This document shows positions 27,099-36,091 of a stretch of 64,000 nt of DNA, piece by piece. This DNA is from an uncultured Bacteroidales bacterium (GTDB lineage: Bacteria; Bacteroidota; Bacteroidia; Bacteroidales; Paludibacteraceae), in assembly GCA_900321005.1 (NCBI GenBank), contig ONUF01000002.1:39294-103293 (forward strand), written 5' to 3'. The notes beneath the pieces are model-generated. The model made no database searches. It saw nothing but the letters and a program-made list of their open reading frames with translations, and was not told the DNA's origin. The translations under genes were made by a program, and so were the position numbers. Numbering within the stretch: the first letter of the stretch is position 1; every line of letters starts with the position of its first letter.

Positions 27099-29414
27099 AT
27101 GAGCAAAAATCTGGTAATAGTTGAGTCTCCGGCAAAGGCGAAGACGATTGAGAAGTTTCTCGGGAACGACTATCATGTGTTGAGTAGTCAAGGTCATATC
27201 CGTGATATTGAACCGCTGGGAAAGAACTCGATGGGTATTGATTTTGAGAACGGCTATCAGCCTAATTATGTGATTGATGCGCATAAGGAGCACTTGCTGG
27301 ACCAATTGACCAAAGAAGTAAAGAAAGCCGATACCGTTTGGTTGGCATCCGATGAGGACCGCGAGGGAGAAGCGATTGCCTGGCATTTGAAAGAAGTGCT
27401 TGGTCTGGATAAAAAAGACACGAAGCGTATTGTCTTTCATGAGATTACCAAGTCGGCTATTCAGGAAGCTATCCAGCATCCGCGTGATATTGATTACAAT
27501 CTGGTGAATGCGCAACAGGCGCGTCGCGTACTGGACCGTATCGTTGGATTTGAGTTGTCCCCTATCCTCTGGAAGAAAGTGACGACAGGTCTTTCGGCGG
27601 GGCGCGTGCAATCGGTAGCGGTTCGTTTGATCGTAGAGAAAGAGCGCGAGATAGAAGCCTTCCGCGCGTCGTCATCCTATCGTATTTTTGCCGATTTCAT
27701 CGGTACAAATCCCGGTGATGCGTCCGTACTTCGATGCGAATTAAACCATCGTTTCTCGCATAAGAAAGATGCGATTGAGTTTCTCGAGAGCCTGCCGAAG
27801 TCGCAGTTCATCGTGCGCGATGTACAGCGCAAACCGGTAAAGCATCTTCCGGCTCCTCCGTTTACCACTTCCTCCTTGCAACAGGAAGCGGCGCGTAAAT
27901 TGAAATTCCCCGTATCGAAGACCATGCGCCTGGCGCAGTCGCTGTACGAAAGCGGAAAGATCACCTATATGCGCACGGACTCCGTGAACCTCTCTTCGTT
28001 GGCCCTCGCTACGAGCAAGGAGGTGATTGCGCAGTTGTACGGCAACGAGTATGTGCATACGCGTCAGTTCCACACCAAGGCAAAGGGGGCGCAGGAAGCT
28101 CACGAGGCGATTCGTCCGACCTATATGAATGTACAGGCTGCGGGTGCAACGCGAGACGAGCAGCGCTTGTATGAACTGATATGGAAACGCACGATTGCAT
28201 GCCAGATGGCGGATGCAGAGAGCGAGAAGACCAATATTGAAGTGTCCGTGCACGGAAGCAAGTATGCGTTTACGGCCGTAGGCGAAGTGATTACGTTTGA
28301 CGGTTTTACCCGCGTCTATGTACAATCGTCCGATGAGGAGGAAGAGACACGCCGCGTACTGCCGGCTATGTCTCCGCGCGAGCGATTGAGACTACAGGGC
28401 GCCGAGGGAATCCAGACCTATGCCAAACCACCGTTGCGGTATAACGAGGCGACACTCGTGAAACGCATGGAAGAATTAGGTATCGGTCGTCCGTCCACCT
28501 ATGCCACCATTATCGAGACTATTCAGAATGTCAAATACGTAGAGAAAGGATCGGTAGCCGGTCAAAAACGCGACACCACCATTCTGACACTTAAGAACGG
28601 AGAAGTCACAGAACACCAGAAGTCAGAGATTTACGGCGCAGAGACACAACGATTGTTACCGACAGACTTGGGTCGCATCACGAATGATTTCCTGGTAGCG
28701 CATTTCCCGCAGATACTCAGTTATGATTTCACAGCGCACTCGGAAGAGCAGTTCGACCGCATCGCAGAAGGTAAAGCCGAATGGGCAAATACCGTTGATA
28801 CGTTTTATAAGACTTTCAAACCCTTATTATCTTCGATTTCATCGGGAAAAGTAAGCGGACGGTTGTTAGGCAATGATCCCGAAACAGGCCTGCCGGTAAT
28901 CGCGAAGATCAGTAAAATCGGCCCGTGCGTGCAGTTAGGTGATGCAGCGAATGAAAAACCGAAGTTTGCCAGTTTGAAGAAAGGTCAGTCTATCTTCTCT
29001 ATCACACTATCGGAAGCGCTGGATCTGTTCCGCGCGACTCAACCGGCTTCCTTGGGAGAATATGAAGGCGAGCCTATCTCTTCCGGAACCGGCAAATACG
29101 GTCCGTATATCCACTTCGGAAAAACCTATATCAGTCTGCCGCGCGGAAAAGAGGTGTCTTCCTTGACGCACGATGAGGCGGTGGCATTGATTGAACAGCA
29201 GAAAGCGAAAGAAACACCTATTCAGTCTTGGGGCGATGTACAGATTATGCGGGGGCGTTACGGAGCATACATTCGGACGGATCATGGTAATTACCAGTTA
29301 CCGCGAACAGCGATAGCGGACACCATCACGGAGGCCGAAGTGCGTGAATTTATTGCCAAATCGGAGCCATTAAAGCCCCTAAAACGCACTTTTAAACGAA
29401 AAAGTGTAAAATAA
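27099..29414 (+). CDS. topA: DNA topoisomerase I
   Basis: A 771-residue type IA topoisomerase relaxing negative supercoils. The Toprim domain opens the protein (LVIVESPAKAKTIEKFLG, LASDEDREGEAIAWHL). The active-site Tyr lies in GKITYMRTDS at about residue 290, and GIGRPSTYATII is conserved. The C-terminus holds TopoI C-terminal repeats (GTGKYGPYIHFG, GRYGAYIRTD) and a basic tail. No four-Cys zinc fingers are present. ATG 27099 is preferred over an in-frame TTG two codons upstream. It is followed by its own gap with a new promoter for tRNA-Pro. Confidence 0.97.
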   Translation: MSKNLVIVESPAKAKTIEKFLGNDYHVLSSQGHIRDIEPLGKNSMGIDFENGYQPNYVIDAHKEHLLDQLTKEVKKADTVWLASDEDREGEAIAWHLKEVLGLDKKDTKRIVFHEITKSAIQEAIQHPRDIDYNLVNAQQARRVLDRIVGFELSPILWKKVTTGLSAGRVQSVAVRLIVEKEREIEAFRASSSYRIFADFIGTNPGDASVLRCELNHRFSHKKDAIEFLESLPKSQFIVRDVQRKPVKHLPAPPFTTSSLQQEAARKLKFPVSKTMRLAQSLYESGKITYMRTDSVNLSSLALATSKEVIAQLYGNEYVHTRQFHTKAKGAQEAHEAIRPTYMNVQAAGATRDEQRLYELIWKRTIACQMADAESEKTNIEVSVHGSKYAFTAVGEVITFDGFTRVYVQSSDEEEETRRVLPAMSPRERLRLQGAEGIQTYAKPPLRYNEATLVKRMEELGIGRPSTYATIIETIQNVKYVEKGSVAGQKRDTTILTLKNGEVTEHQKSEIYGAETQRLLPTDLGRITNDFLVAHFPQILSYDFTAHSEEQFDRIAEGKAEWANTVDTFYKTFKPLLSSISSGKVSGRLLGNDPETGLPVIAKISKIGPCVQLGDAANEKPKFASLKKGQSIFSITLSEALDLFRATQPASLGEYEGEPISSGTGKYGPYIHFGKTYISLPRGKEVSSLTHDEAVALIEQQKAKETPIQSWGDVQIMRGRYGAYIRTDHGNYQLPRTAIADTITEAEVREFIAKSEPLKPLKRTFKRKSVK

Positions 29415-29425
29415 TTTGCAAAAAA

Positions 29426-29457
29426 TTTGCTCAATTCAAAAAAAAGCAGTACTTTTG
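29426..29457 (+). promoter_or_regulatory. Promoter for tRNA-Pro and probably proS
   Basis: -33 TTTGC (29426-29430), 19-20 bp spacer, -7 TACTTTTG (29450-29457). It lies about 60 bp before the tRNA, and no other promoter is seen before proS. Confidence 0.7.
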
Positions 29458-29502
29458 CACCCGCTTTCGTAGAAATCGAGAAAATTTGCGCCAGCAAATA
29501 AT

Positions 29503-29520
29503 CGAAGTGAACGAAGTGAA
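29503..29520. repeat. Nine-bp direct repeat directly before tRNA-Pro
   Basis: CGAAGTGAA occurs twice in tandem and abuts the tRNA 5' end, whose acceptor arm (CGAGAAGTAG) resembles the unit. Confidence 0.5.
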
Positions 29521-29596
29521 CGAGAAGTAGCGCAGTTGGTAGCGCACTACGTTCGGGACGTAGGGGTCGGGCGTTCGAGTCGCCTCTTCTCGACCA
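29521..29596 (+). tRNA. tRNA-Pro (anticodon CGG)
   Basis: A 76-nt cloverleaf: acceptor CGAGAAG/CTTCTCG, D-stem GCGC/GCGC, anticodon stem CTACG/CGTAG with loop TTCGGGA giving anticodon CGG, T-loop TTCGAGT, discriminator A and encoded CCA. It decodes CCG proline codons. A strong terminator overlaps its last bases, and the prolyl-tRNA synthetase gene follows 60 bp later. Confidence 0.95.
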
Positions 29597-29624
29597 AAAG
29601 GACAGTCAGAGGGCTGTCCTTTTT
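29596..29624 (+). terminator. Terminator between tRNA-Pro and proS
   Basis: Stem AAAAGGACAG / CTGTCCTTTT, 8-nt loop, U-rich 3' side, starting at the tRNA CCA end. It stands 32 bp before the proS ATG, with no promoter between, so proS expression seems to require read-through. Confidence 0.8.
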
Positions 29625-29655
29625 GGAAAAAGAACAATCATAGCATAGCAATACA

Positions 29656-31146
29656 ATGGCTAATTTTCAAAAACTGACTCCTCGTAGTGAGGACTATTCC
29701 AAGTGGTACAACGAACTGGTAGTGAAAGCTGATCTGGCCGAGCAGAGTGCCGTTCGCGGATGTATGGTAATTAAACCTTATGGCTATGCCATTTGGGAGA
29801 CTATTCAGGCTGAACTGGACCGTAGATTCAAAGAGCAAGGTGTAAAGAACGCGTATTTCCCCCTGCTTATTCCGAAGTCTTTCTTAAGTCGTGAGGCAGA
29901 GCACGTAGAGGGTTTTGCCAAGGAGTGCGCCGTCGTGACGCACCACCGCTTGATGAATGATCCGAACGGTCGCGGCGTAGTAGTTGACCCACAGGCGAAG
30001 TTAGAGGAAGAACTCATCATTCGTCCGACAAGTGAGACTATCATCTGGAGCACGTACAAGAACTGGATCTCGTCCTATCGCGACCTGCCTATCCTTTGCA
30101 ACCAGTGGTGCAACGTGATGCGTTGGGAGATGCGTACGCGCCTGTTCCTCCGTACGGCGGAGTTTCTTTGGCAGGAAGGTCATACGGCGCATGCTACCAA
30201 AGAGGAGGCAGAGGACTATGCCCGTCAGATGCTGGATGTATATGCCGATTTCGCAGAGAACGTGATGGCTATTCCGGTGCTGAAGGGTGTGAAGAGTCCA
30301 AACGAGCGTTTTGCAGGCGCGCTGAACACCTACTGTATCGAAGCGATGATGCAGGACGGCAAGGCGCTGCAAGCCGGTACGAGTCACTTCCTTGGACAGA
30401 ATTTCGCAAAGAGTTTTGACGTACAATTCCTGACCAAGGAGAACAAATACGAGTATGTATGGGCGACATCCTGGGGTGTTTCGACCCGTCTGATGGGTGC
30501 GCTCATCATGACGCACTCGGACGACAACGGTTTGGTTCTTCCGCCGCACTTGGCACCGATACAGGTGGTTATTGTGCCTATCTTCAAGAAAGAAGAGGAC
30601 TTGGCGAAGTTGATGGAGAAACTCAATCCAATTGCCGATCAGATGAAAGCGCTCGGCATCCGCGTGAAGGTGGATACGGATGAGAAATATACGCCGGGTT
30701 ATAAGTTCGCGGATTATGAGTTGAAGGGAGTTCCCGTTCGTCTGGCTATGGGTGGCCGCGATTTGGAGAACGGCACTATCGAGATCGCTCGCCGTGACAC
30801 GCAGACCAAAGAGACGATTTCTATCGATGGAATCGTAGAAAAAGTACAAGCTTTGCTGGAGGAGATCCAGAAAAACTTACTTAAGAAAGCTCTCGACTTC
30901 CGTATCGCCAACACACGCGAGGTGAACAGCTACGAGGAGTTCAAAGAGGAACTGAAGAAAGGCGGTTTCCTGCTTGCGCACTGGGACGGTACCGCCGAGA
31001 CCGAGCAACGCATCAAAGATGAGACGAAAGCGACCATCCGCTGTATTCCGTTGGCTGACCTGCCCGGTCACAAGAACGAACCGGGCGTATGTATGGTAAC
31101 AGGCAAGCCCTCTGCCGGTCGCGTGGTTTTCGCGCTGAACTATTGA
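29656..31146 (+). CDS. proS: Prolyl-tRNA synthetase (archaeal/eukaryotic-like type)
   Basis: A 496-residue class II synthetase charging tRNA-Pro. It is the short form without the bacterial editing insertion. Motif 2 region [20 protein letters not shown] and EGHTAHAT, motif 3-like [19 protein letters not shown], and a C-terminal domain ending GRVVFALNY match the archaeal/eukaryotic-like group common in Bacteroidota. A tRNA-Pro gene and terminator form its leader. The stop overlaps the start of the DUF4294 gene. Confidence 0.96.
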   Translation: MANFQKLTPRSEDYSKWYNELVVKADLAEQSAVRGCMVIKPYGYAIWETIQAELDRRFKEQGVKNAYFPLLIPKSFLSREAEHVEGFAKECAVVTHHRLMNDPNGRGVVVDPQAKLEEELIIRPTSETIIWSTYKNWISSYRDLPILCNQWCNVMRWEMRTRLFLRTAEFLWQEGHTAHATKEEAEDYARQMLDVYADFAENVMAIPVLKGVKSPNERFAGALNTYCIEAMMQDGKALQAGTSHFLGQNFAKSFDVQFLTKENKYEYVWATSWGVSTRLMGALIMTHSDDNGLVLPPHLAPIQVVIVPIFKKEEDLAKLMEKLNPIADQMKALGIRVKVDTDEKYTPGYKFADYELKGVPVRLAMGGRDLENGTIEIARRDTQTKETISIDGIVEKVQALLEEIQKNLLKKALDFRIANTREVNSYEEFKEELKKGGFLLAHWDGTAETEQRIKDETKATIRCIPLADLPGHKNEPGVCMVTGKPSAGRVVFALNY

Positions 31147-31757
31147 GAAAAACAATACTGATAGTAGTGGGATTGGCAGTGGGTATGAATATGCTCGCTG
31201 CCAATGTTTTAATTAGCCCCGTGACCGAGGTTAAGCGGACGTATCTGGACTCCTGCATGATTCGCGTGACAGGTAACGACACGCTGTATCTGGCGTGGTT
31301 GCACGAAGTATGGGTGTATCCGCCGATGAAGTTCAAGAACAAGAAGCAGGAGAAGTTCTATTGGCGCACCGTGCGGGACGTGAAGAAATGTCTGCCGTAC
31401 GCGAAGAGTATCACCAAAGATATGGAGTATGCGAATTGGGAGTTGGCGAAATTACCGGACCAGAAGAGCCGCAAGAAATGGTGGCGCGCGTACGAGCGAT
31501 ACCTCTTTAAGAAATACGAGAAAGATTTTCGGGGTATGTACGCCAGTCAGGGCATGATGCTGATGAAACTCATGGACCGCGAGACGGACAAGACGAGTTA
31601 TGAGTTAATCAAACAGTACAAGGGCAAGGCAAGTGCTAATTTCTGGCAATTCATTGCCAAACTCTTCAAGAACGATCTGAAGGAAGAATACGACGCGGCG
31701 GATAAAGACCGTATCACGGAGCGGATCATCAATCTGGTAGAAGCAGGGCAGTTATAG
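31143..31757 (+). CDS. DUF4294 exported protein
   Basis: A 204-residue protein with an N-terminal signal-like segment ([20 protein letters not shown]) and a basic/aromatic-rich mature part. Features include [36 protein letters not shown]-type sequence, given here as key residues W, H, Y, K-rich, [13 protein letters not shown], characteristic of DUF4294 of Bacteroidota. Function unknown. The likely start is TTG at 31143, overlapping the proS TGA; ATG 31185 would remove the signal. It is translationally coupled to proS. Its last codons form the left arm of a terminator. Confidence 0.8.
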   Translation: MRKTILIVVGLAVGMNMLAANVLISPVTEVKRTYLDSCMIRVTGNDTLYLAWLHEVWVYPPMKFKNKKQEKFYWRTVRDVKKCLPYAKSITKDMEYANWELAKLPDQKSRKKWWRAYERYLFKKYEKDFRGMYASQGMMLMKLMDRETDKTSYELIKQYKGKASANFWQFIAKLFKNDLKEEYDAADKDRITERIINLVEAGQL

Positions 31758-31773
31758 CGCTGCTTCTTTTTTT
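31739..31773 (+). terminator. Terminator of the proS-DUF4294 transcript
   Basis: AGAAGCAG (31739-31746, inside the coding region) pairs with CTGCTTCT (31760-31767), followed by TTTTTTT. The opposite strand's pdxB stop overlaps the U tract. Confidence 0.75.
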
Positions 31774-32734
31774 AGCGTAAGGGGTAGTTCCTACGAAGCG
31801 CTTCGAAGGCTTCGGGGTGCGCTTGTAAGTCACAGGTGATTCGTTCCAACCATCCCGGGGCGGTGTCTCCGCGCGAGGGAAAAGCAGGAAGGGTGACGGG
31901 CGGGAGCGAGAAAGTTTTCGCGATGGTGTCGAGACAGGTCTGCGAGGCATTGCGCTTGCCTTCCATCGAATAACCGGCGATATGCATCGAGGCGCGCAAG
32001 GCGCGGTGCAAGACTTCGGGATTAATATGCGGTTCGTTCTCCCAGGTGTCAAGGATGAAGGGGTGACCGCTAGCCAGCAGTGCCTGCTCATCCACTACCC
32101 CTCCTCGCGCAGCATTGATAATCAATGCATTAGGTTTGCAGCGAGCAAGGAAGGTCTCATCGCAAAGGTGATAGGTGGACTTGTCCAAAGGCACATGGAA
32201 GGTGATGATGTCGCAATCAGCGATTTCTCCGCCGCTAAAGGGCTCGATTCCTTCGGATGCATCGAGGGAAACGCCGATGCCTTTAGGCGGGTCATTGAGG
32301 AGCACTTTCAGTCCGCGACGCTCCGCCATTCTGGCAACAAGACTTCCTACATGCCCTACCCCTACGATACCGAGGGTATGAATACTGAATCCTGAATTCT
32401 TAATACTGACTTCTTCTATCGCTTCTTCGATATAGTCGCAGACGGCTTGGGCGTTGCACCCCGGGCAGGCGGTCCACTGGATGTTATGCGCGTCGCAGTA
32501 GGCGGTGTCTATATGGTCAAAACCGATGGTGGCGGTGCATACCAGTCGCACGGACGAACCTAAGAGCAATGCTTCGTTTACTTTCGTACGCGTACGCACC
32601 ACCAACACCTCCGCATCACGCGCAGCCGCAGCATCTATTTGCTCCGGTTCCATCGGGAAAATATCTACCTGAGGCCAAGCTTTACGGATGGCTTCAACGA
32701 TATACGGAATATGGGAATCGATGACGACCCTCAT
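31772..32734 (-). CDS. pdxB: 4-phosphoerythronate dehydrogenase
   Basis: A 320-residue D-isomer 2-hydroxyacid dehydrogenase for the DXP-dependent vitamin B6 pathway. Family segments: VVIDSHIPYIVEAI at the start, CTATIGFDHIDTAYC, CPGCNAQAVCDYI, NAD-binding GIVGVGHVGSLVA, INAARGGVVDEQAL with the catalytic Arg, LDTWENEP with Glu, and HIAGYSMEGKRNA with His. ATG 32734 is preferred over a GTG one codon earlier. The linker SIKNSGFSIHT before the NAD fold is encoded by a heptad array, and the start codon sits in another. panC lies just upstream, in the same operon. Confidence 0.93.
   Translation of the reverse strand: MRVVIDSHIPYIVEAIRKAWPQVDIFPMEPEQIDAAAARDAEVLVVRTRTKVNEALLLGSSVRLVCTATIGFDHIDTAYCDAHNIQWTACPGCNAQAVCDYIEEAIEEVSIKNSGFSIHTLGIVGVGHVGSLVARMAERRGLKVLLNDPPKGIGVSLDASEGIEPFSGGEIADCDIITFHVPLDKSTYHLCDETFLARCKPNALIINAARGGVVDEQALLASGHPFILDTWENEPHINPEVLHRALRASMHIAGYSMEGKRNASQTCLDTIAKTFSLPPVTLPAFPSRGDTAPGWLERITCDLQAHPEAFEALRRNYPLR
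32379..32413. repeat. Period-7 array inside pdxB
   Basis: Units TGAATAC, TGAATCC, TGAATTC, TTAATAC, TGACTTC. The array encodes the loop just before the NAD-binding glycine motif. Units match those at 8294-8328 (other strand) and 55623-55657. Confidence 0.85.
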
Positions 32735-32757
32735 CACTCAACACTCAACTCTCAACA
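32730..32757. repeat. Period-7 array at the panC-pdxB junction
   Basis: Units CTCATCA, CTCAACA, CTCAACT, CTCAACA. It fills the whole gap between the panC stop and the pdxB start and supplies the pdxB ATG/GTG. Confidence 0.8.
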
Positions 32758-33612
32758 TTAATATTTTATGTTATCAATCAGTCGGACAGGTCCGCAATAG
32801 ACGGTGATACATCCGATAGCGTGTTCGAAGGTGTCGGTGGGCAGGAGGGTCGTTTGATCGACGATCTCGTAGTACTCCACTTCCAAACCAGGTACGGCAT
32901 TGACGGTGTCGATGACACGTTGCTGCACGGCTGCCACGGATGCATCTTTTGCCCATTTCAACGACTCAAAAAGGGTACGGGAGATAGCAAGCGCGGTTTG
33001 TTTCTCGGCTTCAGAGAGTCGTTCATTACGGCTGGAGAGTGCCAGACCCGATTCTTCACGCACAATCGGACAGTCGATGATTTTCAAGTTACCAAATGTA
33101 CCGGCCATCGTGCTGCGTTCTACCATATGGTGGATGATGGCCAACTGCTGGAAGTCTTTCTCTCCGAAATAGGCTTTGTTGGGTTGCACGAGATAGAAGA
33201 GCCGGCTGACCACTTGTACCACACCGTTGAAATGGCCCGGGCGCATCTTGCCTTCCATGACCTTATCGAGTCCGGCGAAGTCAAATTCGAAGGTAGTGTT
33301 CATCTCTTCGGCGGAGTACATCTCTTCGGGCGTAGGGGCAAAGACGAAATGGGCGCCTATAGAACTGAGTAACTCCGCATCGCGCTCGATATTACGGGGG
33401 TATTTGGCGAGGTCCTCTTTGTTATTGAACTGCGTGGGGTTCACGAAGACGGAAACGATGCACACATCGTTTTCCGATACGGCACGGCGCACCAAGGACG
33501 CATGTCCGGCATGCAACGCACCCATGGTGGGCACCAAACCAATCGTTTTGTTCGCATTCTTGCAGGCCTGTACGGCAGCCTGCAGCTCTTTCTTAGTGGT
33601 GATGATTTGCAT
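32758..33612 (-). CDS. panC: Pantothenate synthetase
   Basis: A 284-residue enzyme condensing pantoate and beta-alanine with ATP. Key motifs: GLVPTMGALHAGHASLV (HIGH-like), SVFVNPTQFN, KMRPGHFNGVVQVV, FGEKDFQQLAII and ALSSRNERLS. The start MQIITTKKEL follows its promoter at 33640-33671 with a leader of about 20 nt; upstream in-frame codons precede the promoter. It leads panC-pdxB, two cofactor genes. Confidence 0.96.
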   Translation of the reverse strand: MQIITTKKELQAAVQACKNANKTIGLVPTMGALHAGHASLVRRAVSENDVCIVSVFVNPTQFNNKEDLAKYPRNIERDAELLSSIGAHFVFAPTPEEMYSAEEMNTTFEFDFAGLDKVMEGKMRPGHFNGVVQVVSRLFYLVQPNKAYFGEKDFQQLAIIHHMVERSTMAGTFGNLKIIDCPIVREESGLALSSRNERLSEAEKQTALAISRTLFESLKWAKDASVAAVQQRVIDTVNAVPGLEVEYYEIVDQTTLLPTDTFEHAIGCITVYCGPVRLIDNIKY

Positions 33613-33639
33613 TTCTGTGTTCTTAAAAATTTTGCGTTG

Positions 33640-33671
33640 CAAAATTACTGCTTTTTTCTGACATATGCAAA
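33640..33671 (-). promoter_or_regulatory. panC-pdxB promoter
   Basis: Minus-strand -33 TTTGC continuing ATATGT (33667-33671), 19-bp spacer, -7 TAATTTTG (33640-33647). Confidence 0.75.
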
Positions 33672-33679
33672 TTTTATAC

Positions 33680-33706
33680 AAAAAAAAAGAGCCCCAGAGG
33701 GCTTTT
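33680..33706 (-). terminator. Terminator of the prsW-NUDIX transcript
   Basis: On the minus strand AAGCCC pairs with GGGCTC (one G-U pair), 4-nt loop, followed by nine T. It ends 9 bp before the panC -33 box. Confidence 0.8.
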
Positions 33707-33768
33707 GGGCGCGGCTTAGTTGTTAAACCAGCGAGAAATAAGTAATATTAAAAATGTTTGATTTGTCG

Positions 33769-33813
33769 GATTGCCCCCGAGATGACCACGAGATTACCCC
33801 GAGGTTACCCCTA
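33769..33813. repeat. Period-11 array at the 3' end of the NUDIX gene
   Basis: GATTGCCCCCGA (12 bp), then GATGACCACGA, GATTACCCCGA, GGTTACCCCTA in exact 11-bp register. The last unit includes the NUDIX stop codon. The opposite strand reads as GGGTAATCTCG-type units, similar to the array at 47252. Confidence 0.75.
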
Positions 33814-34386
33814 TGGAAATAGGACATTTTTTCGGGAGGCGAAGTAACGCCAGAGGGGTGCGGCGTGGAGGGCTTGGATGATCTCGCCGTCGCGAAGCAT
33901 CTCCAGCACCTGATCCGGTTCGAGCACATCGACATGGATGTCTTCCGTCGGCTCCTGATGCTGTTCCCGTACTTTCTCTACGCCCGTAGCCAGGAAGGTG
34001 TACGAGCGGTTGTTATGATTCGTCGGATTGGGCGACAAGGTCATGAACAACTGCCATTCGCCACCTTCATAGCCTGTCTCTTCGCTCAACTCGCGTTGCG
34101 CCGCTTGCAGCGGTGTCTCGCCCGGGTCTATCACGCCTGCTACGAGTTCGTAATGCGTCTCGCCGAGCGCATGGCGGTACTGGTCCACTAACACCATCTT
34201 GCCGTCTTTGGTAACGGCAATGACGTTAATCCAATCGGGAAACTCCAGCACGAACCACGTCGGGATCTGCTTGCCGGACGGTAGTTCTACGCATTCCTGG
34301 CGTACGGACAACCAGGGTCCGATACGTAAGATATTCTCACTTTTCACCACCTTCCACCGGCGGTTCGCTAATTTCGGATAAGCCAT
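33811..34386 (-). CDS. NUDIX hydrolase, ADP-ribose pyrophosphatase-like
   Basis: A 191-residue hydrolase with a full Nudix box: GVIDPGETPLQAAQRELSEETGY (G-x5-E-x7-REL-xEE-xG). The preceding beta-sheet region (VLEFPDWINVIAVT, VLVDQYRHALGE) fits the NudF/ADP-ribose pyrophosphatase group, which clears nucleotide sugars and ADP-ribose. Substrate is inferred from the family. It follows prsW by 38 bp on the same strand, without a clear promoter, so co-transcription is likely. Confidence 0.88.
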   Translation of the reverse strand: MAYPKLANRRWKVVKSENILRIGPWLSVRQECVELPSGKQIPTWFVLEFPDWINVIAVTKDGKMVLVDQYRHALGETHYELVAGVIDPGETPLQAAQRELSEETGYEGGEWQLFMTLSPNPTNHNNRSYTFLATGVEKVREQHQEPTEDIHVDVLEPDQVLEMLRDGEIIQALHAAPLWRYFASRKNVLFP

Positions 34387-34424
34387 TATTCGTTACTTGA
34401 CTTGTACACCTGTCGGGGTGCAAA

Positions 34425-35111
34425 TTATTGTTTGTTGACGAGTTCCTGAACGCGTTTCTGCGCTGCTTTCTGCAGTTTGATACAGAAGAAGATCAGCACG
34501 AAGAAGGATATACCTCCTGCTATAGGATCGACCGAACCGCTCATGGCTATCGCGTCATAGACGCCGTGCGCCATGACGGGCAGGAGCAACATCTTTGCCG
34601 CGTTCTTCGGCGTGCGCGCTACGAAATGGTAGATTGAGTAATAATAGCCCATGATGATAGCAAATGCATAGTGTCCGGGCACCGCGAGCAGTGCCCGCAT
34701 CGCCGCTACCGTGATCCATCCTTCGCCGGCCTGCATCACGTACGCCACATTCTCGATGGCGGCAAAACCCAGACCGACACATACGGCATAAACAATACCG
34801 TCAAAATGCTCATCGAAATAAGGGTTCCTGCGCAGTATCAACCAAAGGACCAGCAGCTTTGCTGCTTCTTCCGGTACCGCTGCGACGAAGAAAGCCTGCA
34901 CGGTTGTGCCGAACAAGGTGGCGGGCGAGCCGTCTCCGAAGATCAGATGCGAGATACCCGCTTCTACAAAAGCGACGGGCACACAGATACACACTCCCGC
35001 TATGAAGGTTCGCAGGAGCCAGGAGAAGGGTTCCTTCACCGGGTCGCGGAAATAGATGTACAATCCTAAAACAAGAGCCGGCAACAAGGCCGCAATAATC
35101 ATCCAAGTCAT
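34425..35111 (-). CDS. PrsW-family glutamic intramembrane protease
   Basis: A 228-residue protein with about seven membrane segments. The PrsW signature is present: VPEEAAKLLVLW (paired Glu), FDGIVYAVCVGLGFAAIENVAY-type region (key residues E, N), LAVPGHYAF and MAHGVYDA. PrsW of Bacillus cleaves an anti-sigma factor at site 1; the target here is unknown. The start MTWMIIAALL follows a promoter at 35133-35164. Divergent from the GT5-like gene. Confidence 0.9.
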   Translation of the reverse strand: MTWMIIAALLPALVLGLYIYFRDPVKEPFSWLLRTFIAGVCICVPVAFVEAGISHLIFGDGSPATLFGTTVQAFFVAAVPEEAAKLLVLWLILRRNPYFDEHFDGIVYAVCVGLGFAAIENVAYVMQAGEGWITVAAMRALLAVPGHYAFAIIMGYYYSIYHFVARTPKNAAKMLLLPVMAHGVYDAIAMSGSVDPIAGGISFFVLIFFCIKLQKAAQKRVQELVNKQ

Positions 35112-35132
35112 AGTTCTTCCGGTTTTGCGGTG

Positions 35133-35164
35133 CAAAAGTAACAAAAATAGTTGATTCTTGCAAC
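35133..35164 (-). promoter_or_regulatory. prsW promoter
   Basis: Minus-strand -7 TACTTTTG (35133-35140), 19-bp spacer, -33 TTGC near 35160-35163. Confidence 0.6.
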
Positions 35165-35199
35165 AAAATACAGAATTTTTTAATAAAAAGTTATTAAAA

Positions 35200-35231
35200 T
35201 TTGTGCATATGAATATTTTTTCGTACCTTTG
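35200..35231 (+). promoter_or_regulatory. Promoter of the GT5-like/DUF4270 operon
   Basis: -33 TTTG followed by TGCATATG (35200-35203), 20-bp spacer, -7 TACCTTTG (35224-35231). Confidence 0.75.
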
Positions 35232-35254
35232 CAGTGCGAAAATGTGCATGCCTT

Positions 35255-36091
35255 ATGAAAGAGCCGAATCGTATCCTGTTTATCTCGCAAGAGATTAGCC
35301 CTTATCTGGCAGAAGAGACGCCTATCCGGTTGCTCAATCGTCAGTTGCCGGAGTTCTTCCAGTCTCATGGTTTTGAGACCCGTACATTCATGCCGAAATT
35401 CGGCGAGATTAACGAGCGTCGCAACCAGTTGCATGAAGTGATTCGGCTTTCGGGCATGAACCTGATTATCGAGGAGTCCGATCATCCGCTGCTAATCAAA
35501 GTGGCGTCGATTCAGACGGCGCGTATTCAGATCTATTTCATTGACAATGATGACCTTTTCCATCGTCGCAAGGGCGTAGCGGACGAGGCGGGTGTGGAGT
35601 ACGCGGACAATGACGACCGCGTGATTTTCTACGCGCGCGGCGTGATCGAGACAGTGAAGAAGCTGCGTTGGACGCCGAACATCATCCTGTGCTCGGGTTG
35701 GATGTCGGCCCTGGCTCCGCTGTATCTGAAAAAAGCCTATAGCGACGAGCCTTTCTTTGCGAAGTCGAAGATCGTGCTGATGCTGGACGATAACGAATAC
35801 AAGAAGCCGTTCCCTACCCGCTTCACGGAGAAACTGCGCATCGAAGGTATATCCAACTCGGATGTACGCCCGATAGACGGATTCCCGATCGGTTACGAAG
35901 AGTTGATGCGTCTGGCGATTGACTTCTCGGACGCGATCGTCTATGCTACGCCGCATGTCAACCAGCGACTGATGAACTACGCGGAGACGAAAGGCAAACC
36001 GAGCCTGCCGTATCAGGAGACGGAGGACGTGGTGGCTGCATGTCAGCGGCAATATGATTTTTATCAGCGATTATTAGAGACGAATGAGTAA
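35255..36091 (+). CDS. Starch-synthase catalytic-domain (GT5 N-terminal) protein
   Basis: A 278-residue protein matching only the N-terminal Rossmann half of glycogen/starch synthases: ILFISQEISPYLAEETPIR, GFETRTFMPKFGEINERR, DEAGVEYADNDDRVIFYARG, and PNIILCSGWMSALAPLYLK. The C-terminal nucleotide-sugar-binding half is absent, so it cannot be a standard glycogen synthase. Stand-alone proteins of this kind next to a DUF4270 gene are typical of Bacteroidales; their role is unknown. ATG 35255 is preferred over an upstream GTG that overlaps the promoter. It overlaps DUF4270 by 8 bp. Confidence 0.85.
   Translation: MKEPNRILFISQEISPYLAEETPIRLLNRQLPEFFQSHGFETRTFMPKFGEINERRNQLHEVIRLSGMNLIIEESDHPLLIKVASIQTARIQIYFIDNDDLFHRRKGVADEAGVEYADNDDRVIFYARGVIETVKKLRWTPNIILCSGWMSALAPLYLKKAYSDEPFFAKSKIVLMLDDNEYKKPFPTRFTEKLRIEGISNSDVRPIDGFPIGYEELMRLAIDFSDAIVYATPHVNQRLMNYAETKGKPSLPYQETEDVVAACQRQYDFYQRLLETNE

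Noticed and set aside
32379-32757. CRISPR-like array
   Set aside because: Repeats are 7 bp, degenerate and without spacers; they are tandem arrays, partly coding.
35255-36091. Calling this gene glycogen synthase (glgA)
   Set aside because: Only the N-terminal half of the GT5 fold is present; the donor-binding C-terminal domain is missing.
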